Assembly (NCBI GenBank): GCA_021848825.1 | Contig: JAJZTQ010000001.1 | Span: forward strand, 236,115 to 300,114 | DNA length: 64,000 nucleotides | Origin: Pseudomonadota bacterium | Lineage (GTDB): Bacteria; Pseudomonadota; Gammaproteobacteria; Burkholderiales; JABEVD01 | Direction of reading: 5' to 3' | Shown here: piece by piece, positions 26,849 to 35,185 of the stretch | Numbering within the stretch: the first letter of the stretch is position 1 | Layout of the letters: each line of letters opens with the position of its first letter | Notes under the pieces: generated by a model | What the model was told of the DNA's origin: nothing | What the model saw: only the letters and a program-made list of their open reading frames with translations | Database searches by the model: none | Translations under genes and position numbers: made by a program

Positions 26849-27643
26849 ATGACTGTCAGCATCAAAAGTCAGGATGAAATAGAAAAAATGCGCGTGGCGG
26901 GAAGGCTCGCCGGCGAAGTCCTGGATTTCATCGAGCCCTTCGTCAAGGCAGGCATCACGACAGAAGAACTGGACCGCCTTTGCCACGACTACATGGTGAA
27001 CGTGCAGAAAACGATTCCCGCGCCGCTCAACTATGCCCCTCCCGGGCACAGGCCTTATCCCAAATCGATCTGCACCTCGATCAACCACCAGATCTGTCAC
27101 GGCGTGCCAGGCGAAAAGGTATTGAAAAACGGCGACATCCTGAACATCGACATCACCGTTATCAAGGACGGCTACCATGGCGACACCAGCAGGATGTTCT
27201 GCGTCGGGGAGGTCGCACCCCATGCCAGACGCCTTTGCGAAATCACGCACGAATGCCTCTGGCTCGGCATCAACCAGGTGAAGCCCGGAAACAGGCTGGG
27301 GGACATCGGCTCGGCCATCCAGAAGCATGCCGAGAAGAATGGCTACAGCGTCGTCCGAGAATATTGCGGCCACGGCATCGGCGTCAATTTCCATGAAGAC
27401 CCCCAGGTGCTGCATTACGGCAGCCCCGGAACGGGACTCACCCTGATGCCAGGCATGACATTCACCATCGAACCCATGGTGAATGCGGGAAAGCCTGGAA
27501 TCAGGCATCTGGGCGACGGCTGGACGGTCGTCACCAAGGATCACAGCCTTTCCGCCCAATGGGAGCACACCATCCTCGTCACCGATACGGGCTATGAAGT
27601 GCTCACGCTGTCTGCGGGTTCCCCCCCGGGATTCCAGCCTTGA
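26849..27643 (+). CDS. map: Methionine aminopeptidase, type I
   Basis: A 264-residue M24A metallopeptidase that removes the initiator Met. It begins VSIKSQDEIEKMRVAGRLA. The metal ligands are visible: Asp in ILNIDITVIKDGYHGDTSRMF (two), His in GHGIGVNFHEDPQVLHYG, Glu in FTIEPMVN and Glu in QWEHTILVT. I start it at ATG 26849 rather than TTG 26843. No Shine-Dalgarno is visible, and a TATAAC box at 26836-26841 would place transcription start almost on the ATG, so the mRNA may be leaderless or come from further upstream. It is divergent from rpsB, as in E. coli. Confidence 0.96.
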   Translation: MTVSIKSQDEIEKMRVAGRLAGEVLDFIEPFVKAGITTEELDRLCHDYMVNVQKTIPAPLNYAPPGHRPYPKSICTSINHQICHGVPGEKVLKNGDILNIDITVIKDGYHGDTSRMFCVGEVAPHARRLCEITHECLWLGINQVKPGNRLGDIGSAIQKHAEKNGYSVVREYCGHGIGVNFHEDPQVLHYGSPGTGLTLMPGMTFTIEPMVNAGKPGIRHLGDGWTVVTKDHSLSAQWEHTILVTDTGYEVLTLSAGSPPGFQP

Positions 27644-30192
27644 GCCTGACCGGCGAGATCAAGCGTGAGCTCGCGGAAGGAAAAGGAATCCTTCAGGAAA
27701 AATTCAGGCAGGACGGCCGTTCATCGCAGCTCTTGAGGAGCCTCAGCAATCTCGTCGACAGAAAGCTCGAATCGGCCTGGGAGGCAATCGCCCTTGAAAA
27801 TGCCGCCCTGCTGGCGGTCGGCGGATACGGCAGGCGAGTGCTTTTCCCGCATTCGGACATCGATCTCCTGATCCTGCTGGACCGCGAGGCGGACAGCGCC
27901 ACGACAGCCGGGATAGAGCGCCTGGTCAGCATGCTTTGGGATGCCGGGCTGGAAGTCGGGCACAGCGTGCGGACACTCGAAGAATGCCTGATCGAAGCGA
28001 AAAAGGACATCACCGTCCAGACCAATATGCTGGAATCGAGATTCTTGTCGGGCAGCATTGCGTTGTACGATGCTTTCAGGGAAAAGCTCTTTGCCTCGAT
28101 AGACTGCGGCGCTTTCTTCAATGCCAAGTTTCTCGAGCAGCAGCAGCGCCATCTGCGCCTTCAGGGCGTCTCTCACAATCTGGAGCCCAATCTGAAGGAG
28201 AGCGCAGGGGGCCTGAGAGACCTGCAGATGCTGATCTGGATAGGCAAGGCCTGCAAGCTGGGGGCGTCGTGGCATGAACTCGCAGGAAACGGCATCATCA
28301 CCGCACATGAAGCAAGGCGGATAGCGCGACATCAGGCCTTTCTCGAGAATCTCAGGATCAGGCTCCATTATGTCGCGGCGCGTCGGGAAGACAGACTTCT
28401 TTTCGATTACCAGGGCGTGCTCGCAAGGGAACTCGGCTTCAGCGAGCATCACTCGAGGCGGGCAAGCGAGCAGCTGATGCAGCAGTATTACAGGACGGCA
28501 AAGTCGGTTTCCCAGCTCAACACCATCCTGCTCCAGAACATGCGCGCCAGCATCTTTTCGCAATCCTGCATCGCAAAAAGAAACCTCAATGAGCGTTTCG
28601 AAGTCAGGGACGATCTCCTTGCAGCAAGGAAGGAAACGCTTTTCAGCGCCGAGCCTTCGACCATCCTCGAATGCTTTCTCATCCTGGAGCGCAATCCGGA
28701 ACTGAAGGGGATCAGTTCGGAAACATTGCGCGCGCTCTGGCGAGCCACCCCCAGGATAGATGCCGCATTCAGGAAAGACGAAAACAACCGCAAGATCTTC
28801 ATGCAGATACTGCGGGAACCCAAGGGCGTCACCCATGCCTTGCAGCTCATGAACCGTTACGGCATTCTCGGAAAGTACATCCCCGCCTTCGGACGCATCG
28901 TCGGCAGAATGCAGCACGATCTTTTCCATGTCTATACCGTGGACGAACACATCCTCAAGGTGGTCAGCAACCTGAGACGCTTCGCGACCGCGGAATATGC
29001 CCATGAATACCCCCTCTGCAGCCGCCTCATAAACGAATTCGAACATCCGGAAGTGCTCTATCTTGCGGGACTCTTCCACGACATCGCGAAAGGCAGGGGG
29101 GGCGATCATTCCAGGCTCGGGAAAAAGGATGCAGTGCTTTTCTGCAGGCAGCACGGATTGGACAAGGAAGACACGGCGCTTGTCGGAAAACTCGTCGAAG
29201 ACCATCTCGTGATGTCCTCGACTGCGCAGAAAATGGACCTTTCCGATCCTGACGTCATCGCGGCTTTCGCCTCACGAATCGGCAACGAGCGGCAGCTCTC
29301 GGCCCTGTATCTGCTGACCGTCGCGGATGTCAGGGGAACCAGCCCGAAAGTGTGGAATGCCTGGAAGGAAAAGCTCCTGGAGGATCTTTTCCATTCCGCC
29401 CTGCGCTGGCTGAGAGGAGACAAGCCGTCCTCGATGAGCAACTTCCAGAAGAGACAGCTCGAAGCCGTCCGGCTCCTTCAGCTTTATGCCATGCCGAAGG
29501 AAAGCGAGCGAAAGCTCTGGTCGAAGCTGGAAATGGGCTATTTCCTTCAGCACGATGCAAACGAGATCGCCTGGCATGCAAGGAATCTCTACAACAAGGT
29601 GGATGCCGAAATTCCGGTCGTGAAGGCGAGACTCTCCCCGGTCGGGGAAGGACTTCAGGTGATGATCTATGCGAAGAACAGGCTCGATCTCTTCGCCCAG
29701 ATCAGCGGATTCTTCGAGCGCATCGGCTACAACATCGCCGAAGCGCGCATCCATACCACTCGGCACGGCTATTCCTTGAGCAGCTTCCTCGTGCTTGATC
29801 CGGACAGAAAAGTCGATCAGTACCGCAACCTGATCAGCTTCATCGAATTCGAGCTGGGGGAGCGCCTGAAGGAGAAGAAGCCTTTCGAGGAACCCATCCA
29901 GAGCAGGATGAGCAGGCATTTGAAGCATTTCCCCATCCCGCCCAAAGTCGACATCGTGCCCGACGAAAAAGGCACATACCGCGTGCTTTCCATCATCGCC
30001 GGCGATCGCCCGGGATTGCTTTCGAGAATCGCCCGCACCCTGAAGAACAATGACATCAGCGTGCACAGCGCGAGGATCAATACGCTGGGGGAACGCGCAG
30101 AGGACACATTCCTGGTGTCTGGAGAACGGCTCGACAATTCGAAAACGCTGGTGAGAGTGGAAACGGAACTGATCGATGCGCTTCAGGCCTGA
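27640..30192 (+). CDS. glnD: [Protein-PII] uridylyltransferase/uridylyl-removing enzyme
   Basis: An 850-residue nitrogen sensor that uridylylates PII when glutamine is low and reverses this when it is high. The nucleotidyltransferase motif GGYGRRVLFPHSDIDLL is at 61-77, with Asp73 and Asp75. GlnE-like PII-UTase and HD domains follow (LAGLFHDIAKGRGGDHS for uridylyl removal), then two C-terminal ACT domains (LQVMIYAKNRLDLFAQISGFF and LSIIAGDRPGLLSRIARTL) that bind glutamine. It starts with TTG 27640, overlapping the map stop (TTGA). Its last codons lie in a perfect palindrome shared with the convergent desulfurase gene. Confidence 0.96.
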   Translation: MSLTGEIKRELAEGKGILQEKFRQDGRSSQLLRSLSNLVDRKLESAWEAIALENAALLAVGGYGRRVLFPHSDIDLLILLDREADSATTAGIERLVSMLWDAGLEVGHSVRTLEECLIEAKKDITVQTNMLESRFLSGSIALYDAFREKLFASIDCGAFFNAKFLEQQQRHLRLQGVSHNLEPNLKESAGGLRDLQMLIWIGKACKLGASWHELAGNGIITAHEARRIARHQAFLENLRIRLHYVAARREDRLLFDYQGVLARELGFSEHHSRRASEQLMQQYYRTAKSVSQLNTILLQNMRASIFSQSCIAKRNLNERFEVRDDLLAARKETLFSAEPSTILECFLILERNPELKGISSETLRALWRATPRIDAAFRKDENNRKIFMQILREPKGVTHALQLMNRYGILGKYIPAFGRIVGRMQHDLFHVYTVDEHILKVVSNLRRFATAEYAHEYPLCSRLINEFEHPEVLYLAGLFHDIAKGRGGDHSRLGKKDAVLFCRQHGLDKEDTALVGKLVEDHLVMSSTAQKMDLSDPDVIAAFASRIGNERQLSALYLLTVADVRGTSPKVWNAWKEKLLEDLFHSALRWLRGDKPSSMSNFQKRQLEAVRLLQLYAMPKESERKLWSKLEMGYFLQHDANEIAWHARNLYNKVDAEIPVVKARLSPVGEGLQVMIYAKNRLDLFAQISGFFERIGYNIAEARIHTTRHGYSLSSFLVLDPDRKVDQYRNLISFIEFELGERLKEKKPFEEPIQSRMSRHLKHFPIPPKVDIVPDEKGTYRVLSIIAGDRPGLLSRIARTLKNNDISVHSARINTLGERAEDTFLVSGERLDNSKTLVRVETELIDALQA

Positions 30193-30195
30193 AGC
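30180..30195. repeat. 16-bp perfect palindrome spanning both convergent stop codons
   Basis: GCTTCAGGCCTGAAGC is self-complementary without a loop. Read on either strand it codes the last residues Leu-Gln-Ala and TGA, so glnD and the convergent cysteine desulfurase both end ...LQA. The two stop codons overlap within it. No T tract follows on either side, so it is not a normal terminator. Confidence 0.9.
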
Positions 30196-31325
30196 CGCCT
30201 CATCATCCCTGAAAGCCTGGATATCGTCGATTTCAGCGCAGCGATAAAAGCCGAAACCTGCTCGTCGACGACCCCTTCCCCAAGGCTCACCCTGACCGCC
30301 CCCCTGGCGAGATCGGGATTCACGCCCATCGCAAGGAGCGTCGAACTGGGTTCGGTCGCGCCGCTCGAACAGGCCGAACCGCTTGCCACTGAAAAACCCG
30401 CCCTGTCCATTTCCGTGACGAGCGTGCCGCCATCCAGCCCTTCGAATGCGAAATAGAGCGTATTGGGCAGCGCAGGGACGTTGCGTGAAAAAAGCACTGC
30501 GCCCATCGCAGCAAGGGCGGACGCGAGCTTCCCGTTGAGCGAGGCAACAGCCTCCGTCAAGGCCGCCATCCTCGATACCGCGATTTCAGCGGCAGCCCCG
30601 AAACCCGCTATCGCTGCAACATTCTCGGTTCCCGATCGCAAACCCGACTCCTGTCCGCCCCCCTCCAGGATGGGCATCATGGGAAGGCGCCCGTCGACGA
30701 TCAGCGCCCCCGCCCCTTTCGGGCCGTAAATCTTGTGCGCCGAAAGCGACATGGCATGAACCCCCAGCGCCTTGAAATCGAGGGGGATCTTGCCGAAAGC
30801 CTGGACCGCGTCGGTATGCATCCAGGTTCTTCCGGATTTCGCCATTTCAGCGATGCGCCGGATGTCCTGCACGACGCCGCATTCGTTGTTGGCGAACATG
30901 ATGGACGCGATTCCCCCTTCCGAAAAAGCATTTCCGGCGTCATCCATGTCGAGCAGACCGTTTTCGTCCACTGAAATGGCATGAAGAGACCAGCCCGAAC
31001 GGGTCAGGGATCGCGCGGGCTTCGCGATGCTGGGATGTTCTATCGAACTGATGCTGATTCTCGAAGGAGGAAGCGAAGAAGCGAGACCCTTGATGAAAAG
31101 ATTGTTGGCTTCCGTGCCGCCGCTTGTGAAAATGACTTCCCGGGGCTCGCAGCCGACCGCATCGGCCACCCTGCTTCTGGCATGTTCCATGGCTTCCCTG
31201 GCGGCCCTGCCGAGATAATGGGAACTCGAAGGATTGCCGAAACCGGATCTTAGCCAGGGAAGCATTTCATCCAGCACTTCCTCCCTGACAGGCGTCGTGG
31301 CATTGAAATCCAGGTAAACCGACAT
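30183..31325 (-). CDS. Cysteine desulfurase (NifS/IscS family)
   Basis: A 380-residue PLP enzyme that removes sulfur from cysteine for Fe-S clusters and thiolation. SSIEHPSI holds the cofactor-stacking His97, SLSAHKIYGPKG the PLP lysine Lys198, and SVASGSACSSGATEPS the catalytic Cys319 on a class-I type loop. It is shorter than E. coli IscS (404) and nearer to NifS-like enzymes. It overlaps the iscR stop by one base (TGATG) and must be co-transcribed, but no iscU, iscA or hsc genes follow; the next gene, glnD, is convergent. Symbol left blank because IscS versus a paralogue cannot be decided. Confidence 0.9.
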   Translation of the reverse strand: MSVYLDFNATTPVREEVLDEMLPWLRSGFGNPSSSHYLGRAAREAMEHARSRVADAVGCEPREVIFTSGGTEANNLFIKGLASSLPPSRISISSIEHPSIAKPARSLTRSGWSLHAISVDENGLLDMDDAGNAFSEGGIASIMFANNECGVVQDIRRIAEMAKSGRTWMHTDAVQAFGKIPLDFKALGVHAMSLSAHKIYGPKGAGALIVDGRLPMMPILEGGGQESGLRSGTENVAAIAGFGAAAEIAVSRMAALTEAVASLNGKLASALAAMGAVLFSRNVPALPNTLYFAFEGLDGGTLVTEMDRAGFSVASGSACSSGATEPSSTLLAMGVNPDLARGAVRVSLGEGVVDEQVSAFIAALKSTISRLSGMMRRLQA

Positions 31326-31771
31326 CAGGCCGGAACGAGCCTCATCGCGGTTTCCTTGATGCCCGAATCTTCCTTGCCGTAAATCAGCTGGTCGAGTGTC
31401 ACCGATTCGAGATAGCTGTAGATCTGGTCGGTCAGGTCTGTCCAGAGGTTATGGGTGAGACAGGGGCCGTTTGCCTTGCAATTCGCCTTTCCGCCGCATT
31501 TCGTCGCATCGAGGGGCTCGTCTACGGCCAGGATGATTTCGGCAACGGAGATCTTGTCGAGCGACCTGGCGATGCAATAGCCTCCGCCGGGACCCCTCAC
31601 GCTCTCGACCAGCCCGTGACGCCTCAATCTGCCGAAAAGCTGTTCGAGATAGGACAGGGAGATCAGTTGTCTTTCGCTGACGCCGGCAAGCGTGACAGGC
31701 GCGCCATCGGAATGAATGGCCAGATCGACCATGGCTGTCACGGCAAAACGGCCTTTCGTGGTTAATCTCAT
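31325..31771 (-). CDS. iscR: Fe-S cluster regulator IscR (Rrf2 family)
   Basis: A 148-residue winged-helix Rrf2 regulator. It starts MRLTTKGRFAVTAMVDLA, and the recognition region LFGRLRRHGLVESVRGPGGGY is typical. KCGGKANCKANGPCLTH gives Cys-X5-Cys-X5-Cys-X2-His, the same spacing as the [2Fe-2S] ligands of E. coli IscR (Cys92, 98, 104, His107). The start ATG 31771 excludes 19 upstream codons of promoter sequence. Direct-repeat IscR-like half-sites overlap its promoter, implying autorepression when clusters are plentiful. Confidence 0.95.
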   Translation of the reverse strand: MRLTTKGRFAVTAMVDLAIHSDGAPVTLAGVSERQLISLSYLEQLFGRLRRHGLVESVRGPGGGYCIARSLDKISVAEIILAVDEPLDATKCGGKANCKANGPCLTHNLWTDLTDQIYSYLESVTLDQLIYGKEDSGIKETAMRLVPA

Positions 31772-31818
31772 GATTGACTCCAGATGAATTGATAGCCGGA
31801 AAATTGCATTCCCGATGC

Positions 31819-31860
31819 TTTCAGTCAACTATAAGAAATTCACAAATTTCAGTCAACTAT
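31819..31860 (-). promoter_or_regulatory. iscR promoter with two IscR type-1-like half-sites
   Basis: On the minus strand ATAGTTGACTGAAA occurs twice, at 31860-31847 and 31832-31819, 28 bases apart. ATAGTTGACT matches the left half of the published type-1 IscR consensus exactly. TTGACT (31856-31851), a 17-base spacer and TATAGT (31833-31828) make an excellent sigma-70 promoter built from the two copies. The right halves of the operators are weaker. The upstream copy codes the last residues and stop of cysE. Confidence 0.75.
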
Positions 31861-32601
31861 TTTGTTGAGGTATTTCGGATCGAACTTGTCTGCGGTTGCC
31901 TTGGCCTCGTCCGTCGTCACCCCTATCTTTTCCAGATACTGCAGGATCAGATCGATCTTGTGGTCTGTCGCCACGCTGTGGTCAATCAGCCCGTGTATCG
32001 CCTTGGTGAACGGGTCGTTCATGTCGCTGCCGATGGCATAGGCTGAAAAACCCAGCTTTTCCGCCTTTTTTTCCCTCGCCTGCTGCTTCGCTTCGTCGAG
32101 TATCCTCGCGGGAATGCCGACAGCCGTCGCCCCTTCCGGGACATCCTTCACGACAACGGCATTCGACCCGATTTTTGCCCCGTCCCCTATGGTGATGGGC
32201 CCCAGGATCTTCGCTCCGGCGCCGACGATCACGCCCTTACCAAGGGTGGGATGGCGCTTTCCTTCGTTCCATGAAGTCCCGCCAAGGGTGACGCCATGGT
32301 AGAGGGTGCTGTCGTCCCCGATCTCCGCCGTTTCACCGATGACGACCCCCATGCCGTGATCGATGAATACCCTCCTTCCGATTTTCGCGCCCGGATGGAT
32401 TTCTATTCCTGTCAGCCATCTCCCGAAATGCGCCACGAAGCGGCCAAGCCATTTCATCCCGCCATGCCAGAGGCGGCTCGAGAGTCTGTGGATCATGACG
32501 GCATGGAATCCGGGATAGCAGGTGATGACTTCCCAGGTGCTTCTCGCGGCCGGATCGCGCTCGAAAATGACCCTGATGTCCTCCTTCACCGATTCAAACA
32601 T
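31849..32601 (-). CDS. cysE: Serine O-acetyltransferase
   Basis: A 250-residue enzyme making O-acetylserine for cysteine synthesis. The N-terminal helical domain (residues 1-75) is followed by hexapeptide repeats: [33 protein letters not shown] and [12 protein letters not shown], with the catalytic Asp-His pair in [11 protein letters not shown]. Its last codons (ATA GTT GAC TGA) double as an IscR-like half-site and -35 element for iscR. Downstream iscR and the desulfurase use cysteine for Fe-S assembly, so supply and use of sulfur are encoded together. It overlaps trmJ by 8 bases. Confidence 0.95.
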   Translation of the reverse strand: MFESVKEDIRVIFERDPAARSTWEVITCYPGFHAVMIHRLSSRLWHGGMKWLGRFVAHFGRWLTGIEIHPGAKIGRRVFIDHGMGVVIGETAEIGDDSTLYHGVTLGGTSWNEGKRHPTLGKGVIVGAGAKILGPITIGDGAKIGSNAVVVKDVPEGATAVGIPARILDEAKQQAREKKAEKLGFSAYAIGSDMNDPFTKAIHGLIDHSVATDHKIDLILQYLEKIGVTTDEAKATADKFDPKYLNKIVD

Positions 32602-33319
32602 GTCTCGCCCCGTTTTCCAGACTGCTCAAAATGCCCCTCAGGATGTTGATCTCGTTCTTCTCCAGCCTGCTTCTCGAAAAAAGCCTGCGCATCCGCTGCA
32701 TCAGCCTCTTGGGCTCTTCCGGGTCGAGAAAGCCGGTCCTGATCATGGTCTCTTCTAGGTGTCGATAGAAATGCTCGATTTCCTCGAAAGTTGCAAGCTC
32801 GCCCTCCCTCACCGAATTTTTTTCAGGTGCATTCGCTGTCCATAATTCGTAGGCCATGATCTGCACTGCGGACGCGAGATTAAGTGAAGAATAGACGGGA
32901 TTGGCCGGAATGGTCGAGATGAGCGTGCATTTCCCGACTTCTTCCGTGGTGAGACCGGACATTTCCGTTCCGAAGACAAGGGCCACTTCTCCCGATTCGG
33001 CCTCGCCGAGCAGCATGCCAGCCGTCTCGCGGGGATCGTGAACCTCGTGGGAAAGATCCCTTCTTCTCGCCGTCACCGCAACGGCCAGCACCGTACCTTC
33101 GAGCGCCTGATCGAGCGTAGCCGAGACGACTGCCTGATCCAGAATGTCTTCCGCGCCTGACGCGCGCGCAGTGGCGTCACTATGCGGGAAATATTTCGGC
33201 GAGACGAGATGGAGGCGGGAAAGCCCCATCGTCTTCATCGCCCTAGCGGCCGCGCCGATGTTTCCAGGATGGCTCGTCCTGCAGAGCACGACGCGTATGT
33301 TTTCCAGACCTCTTTTCAA
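32594..33319 (-). CDS. trmJ: tRNA (cytidine/uridine-2'-O-)-methyltransferase TrmJ
   Basis: A 241-residue SPOUT methyltransferase for the ribose of tRNA position 32. [37 protein letters not shown] is the start signature, [13 protein letters not shown] and [23 protein letters not shown] the knot motifs, and a C-terminal helical extension (residues 165-241) is typical of TrmJ. It starts with TTG 33319, GGAAG lying upstream at good spacing; no ATG is available. The trmJ/suhB divergent pair preceding isc-type genes is a familiar proteobacterial arrangement. Confidence 0.92.
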   Translation of the reverse strand: MKRGLENIRVVLCRTSHPGNIGAAARAMKTMGLSRLHLVSPKYFPHSDATARASGAEDILDQAVVSATLDQALEGTVLAVAVTARRRDLSHEVHDPRETAGMLLGEAESGEVALVFGTEMSGLTTEEVGKCTLISTIPANPVYSSLNLASAVQIMAYELWTANAPEKNSVREGELATFEEIEHFYRHLEETMIRTGFLDPEEPKRLMQRMRRLFSRSRLEKNEINILRGILSSLENGARHV

Positions 33320-33391
33320 TTCGGGCTTCCCACATCAAAACATTATCATAAATGAACTCGACTCCCCCATACAGTCCCGCTGCCATATCCA

Positions 33392-33400
33392 TGCTAGAAT
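33392..33400 (+). promoter_or_regulatory. Extended -10 promoter for suhB
   Basis: TGCTAGAAT: TGN followed by TAGAAT (33395-33400), five of six consensus bases. No clear -35. Start would be near 33407, about 22 bases before the suhB ATG. Confidence 0.45.
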
Positions 33401-33428
33401 TCGACCATTCAAAAGAAAGAGAAGCACC

Positions 33429-34220
33429 ATGCATCCAATGCTCAATACCGCGGTAAAGGCCGCTCGCCGCGCGGGGTCCATCATCAACCGCGCCTCCCAG
33501 AACCTCGATCTCCTGAAAGTTGAGCACAAATCGTACAATGATTTCGTGAGCGAGGTGGACAAAGCCGCTGAAAACGCAATCCTTGAAGTCATTCAGGACG
33601 CCTATCCCAATCACGCTATCCTCGCCGAGGAAAGCGGCGCCCAGGGGGAATCCGAATTCATGTGGATCATCGATCCGCTGGATGGCACGACCAACTTTCT
33701 TCACGGATTTCCCCAATATTCCGTTTCCATCGCCCTTTCCCAGAAAGGCATCATCACGCAGGCCGTTGTGTTTGACCCCGTTCACAACGATCTCTACACC
33801 GCGACCAGGGGAAGCGGCGCATTCCTGAATGACAGGCGCATCAGGGTTTCGAAAAGGACCAGGCTGGAAGATGCGCTGATAGGAACCGGCTTTCCATTCA
33901 GGAATTTCGACAATCTGGAGACCTACATCGCCATATTCAGGGAAATGGTGCAGAAGACTTCGGGCATCAGAAGGCCTGGTTCGGCAGCGCTGGATCTAGC
34001 CTCGGTCGCAGCCGGGAGATTCGACGGTTTCTGGGAATTCGCCCTGAGCCCGTGGGATATCGCTGCCGGGACGCTTCTCATCACCGAGGCGGGCGGACTC
34101 ATAGGCGACCAGACGGGCGGACCGGATTATCTCTCAAGCGGTCATGTCGTCGCCGGAAATCCCAAGATTTTCGTGCAGCTTTTGAAGCTCATCTCAAGCC
34201 ATCTTGGCGAAATGCCTTGA
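33429..34220 (+). CDS. suhB: Inositol-1-monophosphatase SuhB
   Basis: A 263-residue magnesium-dependent phosphatase of the inositol monophosphatase family; E. coli SuhB also works as an antitermination factor on rRNA transcripts. Metal ligands: Glu in ILAEESG, and Asp residues in [17 protein letters not shown]; the second signature is [15 protein letters not shown]. The start ATG 33429 follows AAGAGAAGCACC; the frame is open to 33144 but overlaps divergent trmJ. A weak hairpin with four Ts lies at its stop. Confidence 0.94.
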   Translation: MHPMLNTAVKAARRAGSIINRASQNLDLLKVEHKSYNDFVSEVDKAAENAILEVIQDAYPNHAILAEESGAQGESEFMWIIDPLDGTTNFLHGFPQYSVSIALSQKGIITQAVVFDPVHNDLYTATRGSGAFLNDRRIRVSKRTRLEDALIGTGFPFRNFDNLETYIAIFREMVQKTSGIRRPGSAALDLASVAAGRFDGFWEFALSPWDIAAGTLLITEAGGLIGDQTGGPDYLSSGHVVAGNPKIFVQLLKLISSHLGEMP

Positions 34221-34245
34221 GGGATGGCGCAACCCGCAAGTTTTC
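34217..34245 (+). terminator. Weak terminator-like hairpin after suhB
   Basis: CTTG-A-GGG pairs with CCC-G-CAAG around a nine-base loop, with one mismatch, followed by TTTT. It overlaps the suhB stop. The stem is interrupted and the T tract short, so termination would be partial. Confidence 0.35.
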
Positions 34246-34268
34246 GTTATCATTGCTTGAAAAAATAA

Positions 34269-34282
34269 TCATTGAAATGATC
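34269..34282. repeat. Inverted repeat ATCATT-GA-AATGAT upstream of motA
   Basis: A 14-base inverted repeat in the 92-base gap between suhB and motA. It could be a dimeric operator half-site pair, but no partner is identified. The gap otherwise holds only AT-rich sequence; I found no convincing sigma-28 or sigma-54 promoter for the motility genes. Confidence 0.4.
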
Positions 34283-34312
34283 TATGCCCTTTTCAAGGTT
34301 CTCTGCTGAGCG

Positions 34313-35173
34313 ATGCTGGTCATAATCGGTTACGTCGTCATCCTCGGAGCCGTTTTCGGCGGGTTTGCCGTTGCCGGCGGTCATCTTGCCGCGCTGCTGC
34401 AGCCCATCGAACTGCTCATGATAGGCGGAGCCGCAGTCGGCGCCTTCGTCGTTGGCAACTCGGGAAAAGCCATCAAGGCGACCCTCAAGGCGCTTCCAAC
34501 CGTATTCAAGGGGTCGAAATACAACAAGGCCCTTTACATGGAGCTGATGGCGCTCCTCTATGAGATTTTGTCCAAGATCAGGAAGGAAGGATTGATGTCG
34601 ATAGAGGGCGATGTCGACAATCCGAAGGACAGCCCGCTTTTCTCGAAATATCCCAAGATACTGAGCGACCATCACGCCATCGAATTCCTGACCGACTATC
34701 TGAGAATCATGGTCGGCGGCAATCTCAATGCCTTCGAGATCGAAAACCTGATGGACAATGAAATCGAAACCCATCATCACGAGGGCCTGGAACCTGCGCA
34801 TATCATCGGAAAGATCGGCGAAGGGCTCCCCGCTTTCGGTATCGTGGCAGCCGTGATGGGCGTGGTTCACACCATGGAGTCCGTCGGCATTCCGCCCAAG
34901 GAGCTCGGTCTGCTGATCGCACACGCGCTGGTCGGCACATTTCTGGGCATTCTGCTTTCATATGGCTTCGTGGGACCGCTTTCGACCATACTGGAACAGA
35001 AGGTGAATGAATCCTCCAAGCTCCTGCAGTGCATGCGCGTCACCCTGCTTGCCAGCCTCAACGGCTATGCCCCTGCGCTGGCAGTCGAATTCGGCAGGAA
35101 GGTGCTCAATTCCACCGAAAGGCCCACCTTCAGCGAGCTCGAAGAGCACGTCAAGAAGACCAAGTCGAAGTAA
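34313..35173 (+). CDS. motA: Flagellar motor stator protein MotA
   Basis: A 286-residue proton-channel stator subunit with four membrane helices: N-terminal pair about 1-50 (VIIGYVVILGAVFGGFAVAGG, IELLMIGGAAVGAFVVG) and C-terminal pair about 170-220. The conserved GLPAFGIVAAVMGVVHTM and GTFLGILLSYGFVGPL blocks contain the functional prolines. The cytoplasmic loop with charged residues contacts FliG. It is twelve bases upstream of motB. No other flagellar gene lies nearby. Confidence 0.95.
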   Translation: MLVIIGYVVILGAVFGGFAVAGGHLAALLQPIELLMIGGAAVGAFVVGNSGKAIKATLKALPTVFKGSKYNKALYMELMALLYEILSKIRKEGLMSIEGDVDNPKDSPLFSKYPKILSDHHAIEFLTDYLRIMVGGNLNAFEIENLMDNEIETHHHEGLEPAHIIGKIGEGLPAFGIVAAVMGVVHTMESVGIPPKELGLLIAHALVGTFLGILLSYGFVGPLSTILEQKVNESSKLLQCMRVTLLASLNGYAPALAVEFGRKVLNSTERPTFSELEEHVKKTKSK

Positions 35174-35185
35174 GGCGGCAGATGA

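Noticed and set aside
27721..29205. A 494-residue minus-strand open frame inside glnD
   Set aside because: Antisense to the catalytic half of GlnD; no conserved motif. Lack of stops follows from codon bias.
34226..34241. Possible sigma-54 promoter before motA (TGGCGCAACCCGCAAG)
   Set aside because: The GG to GC spacing is 8 rather than the required 10 bases, and the sequence better fits a weak hairpin at the suhB end.
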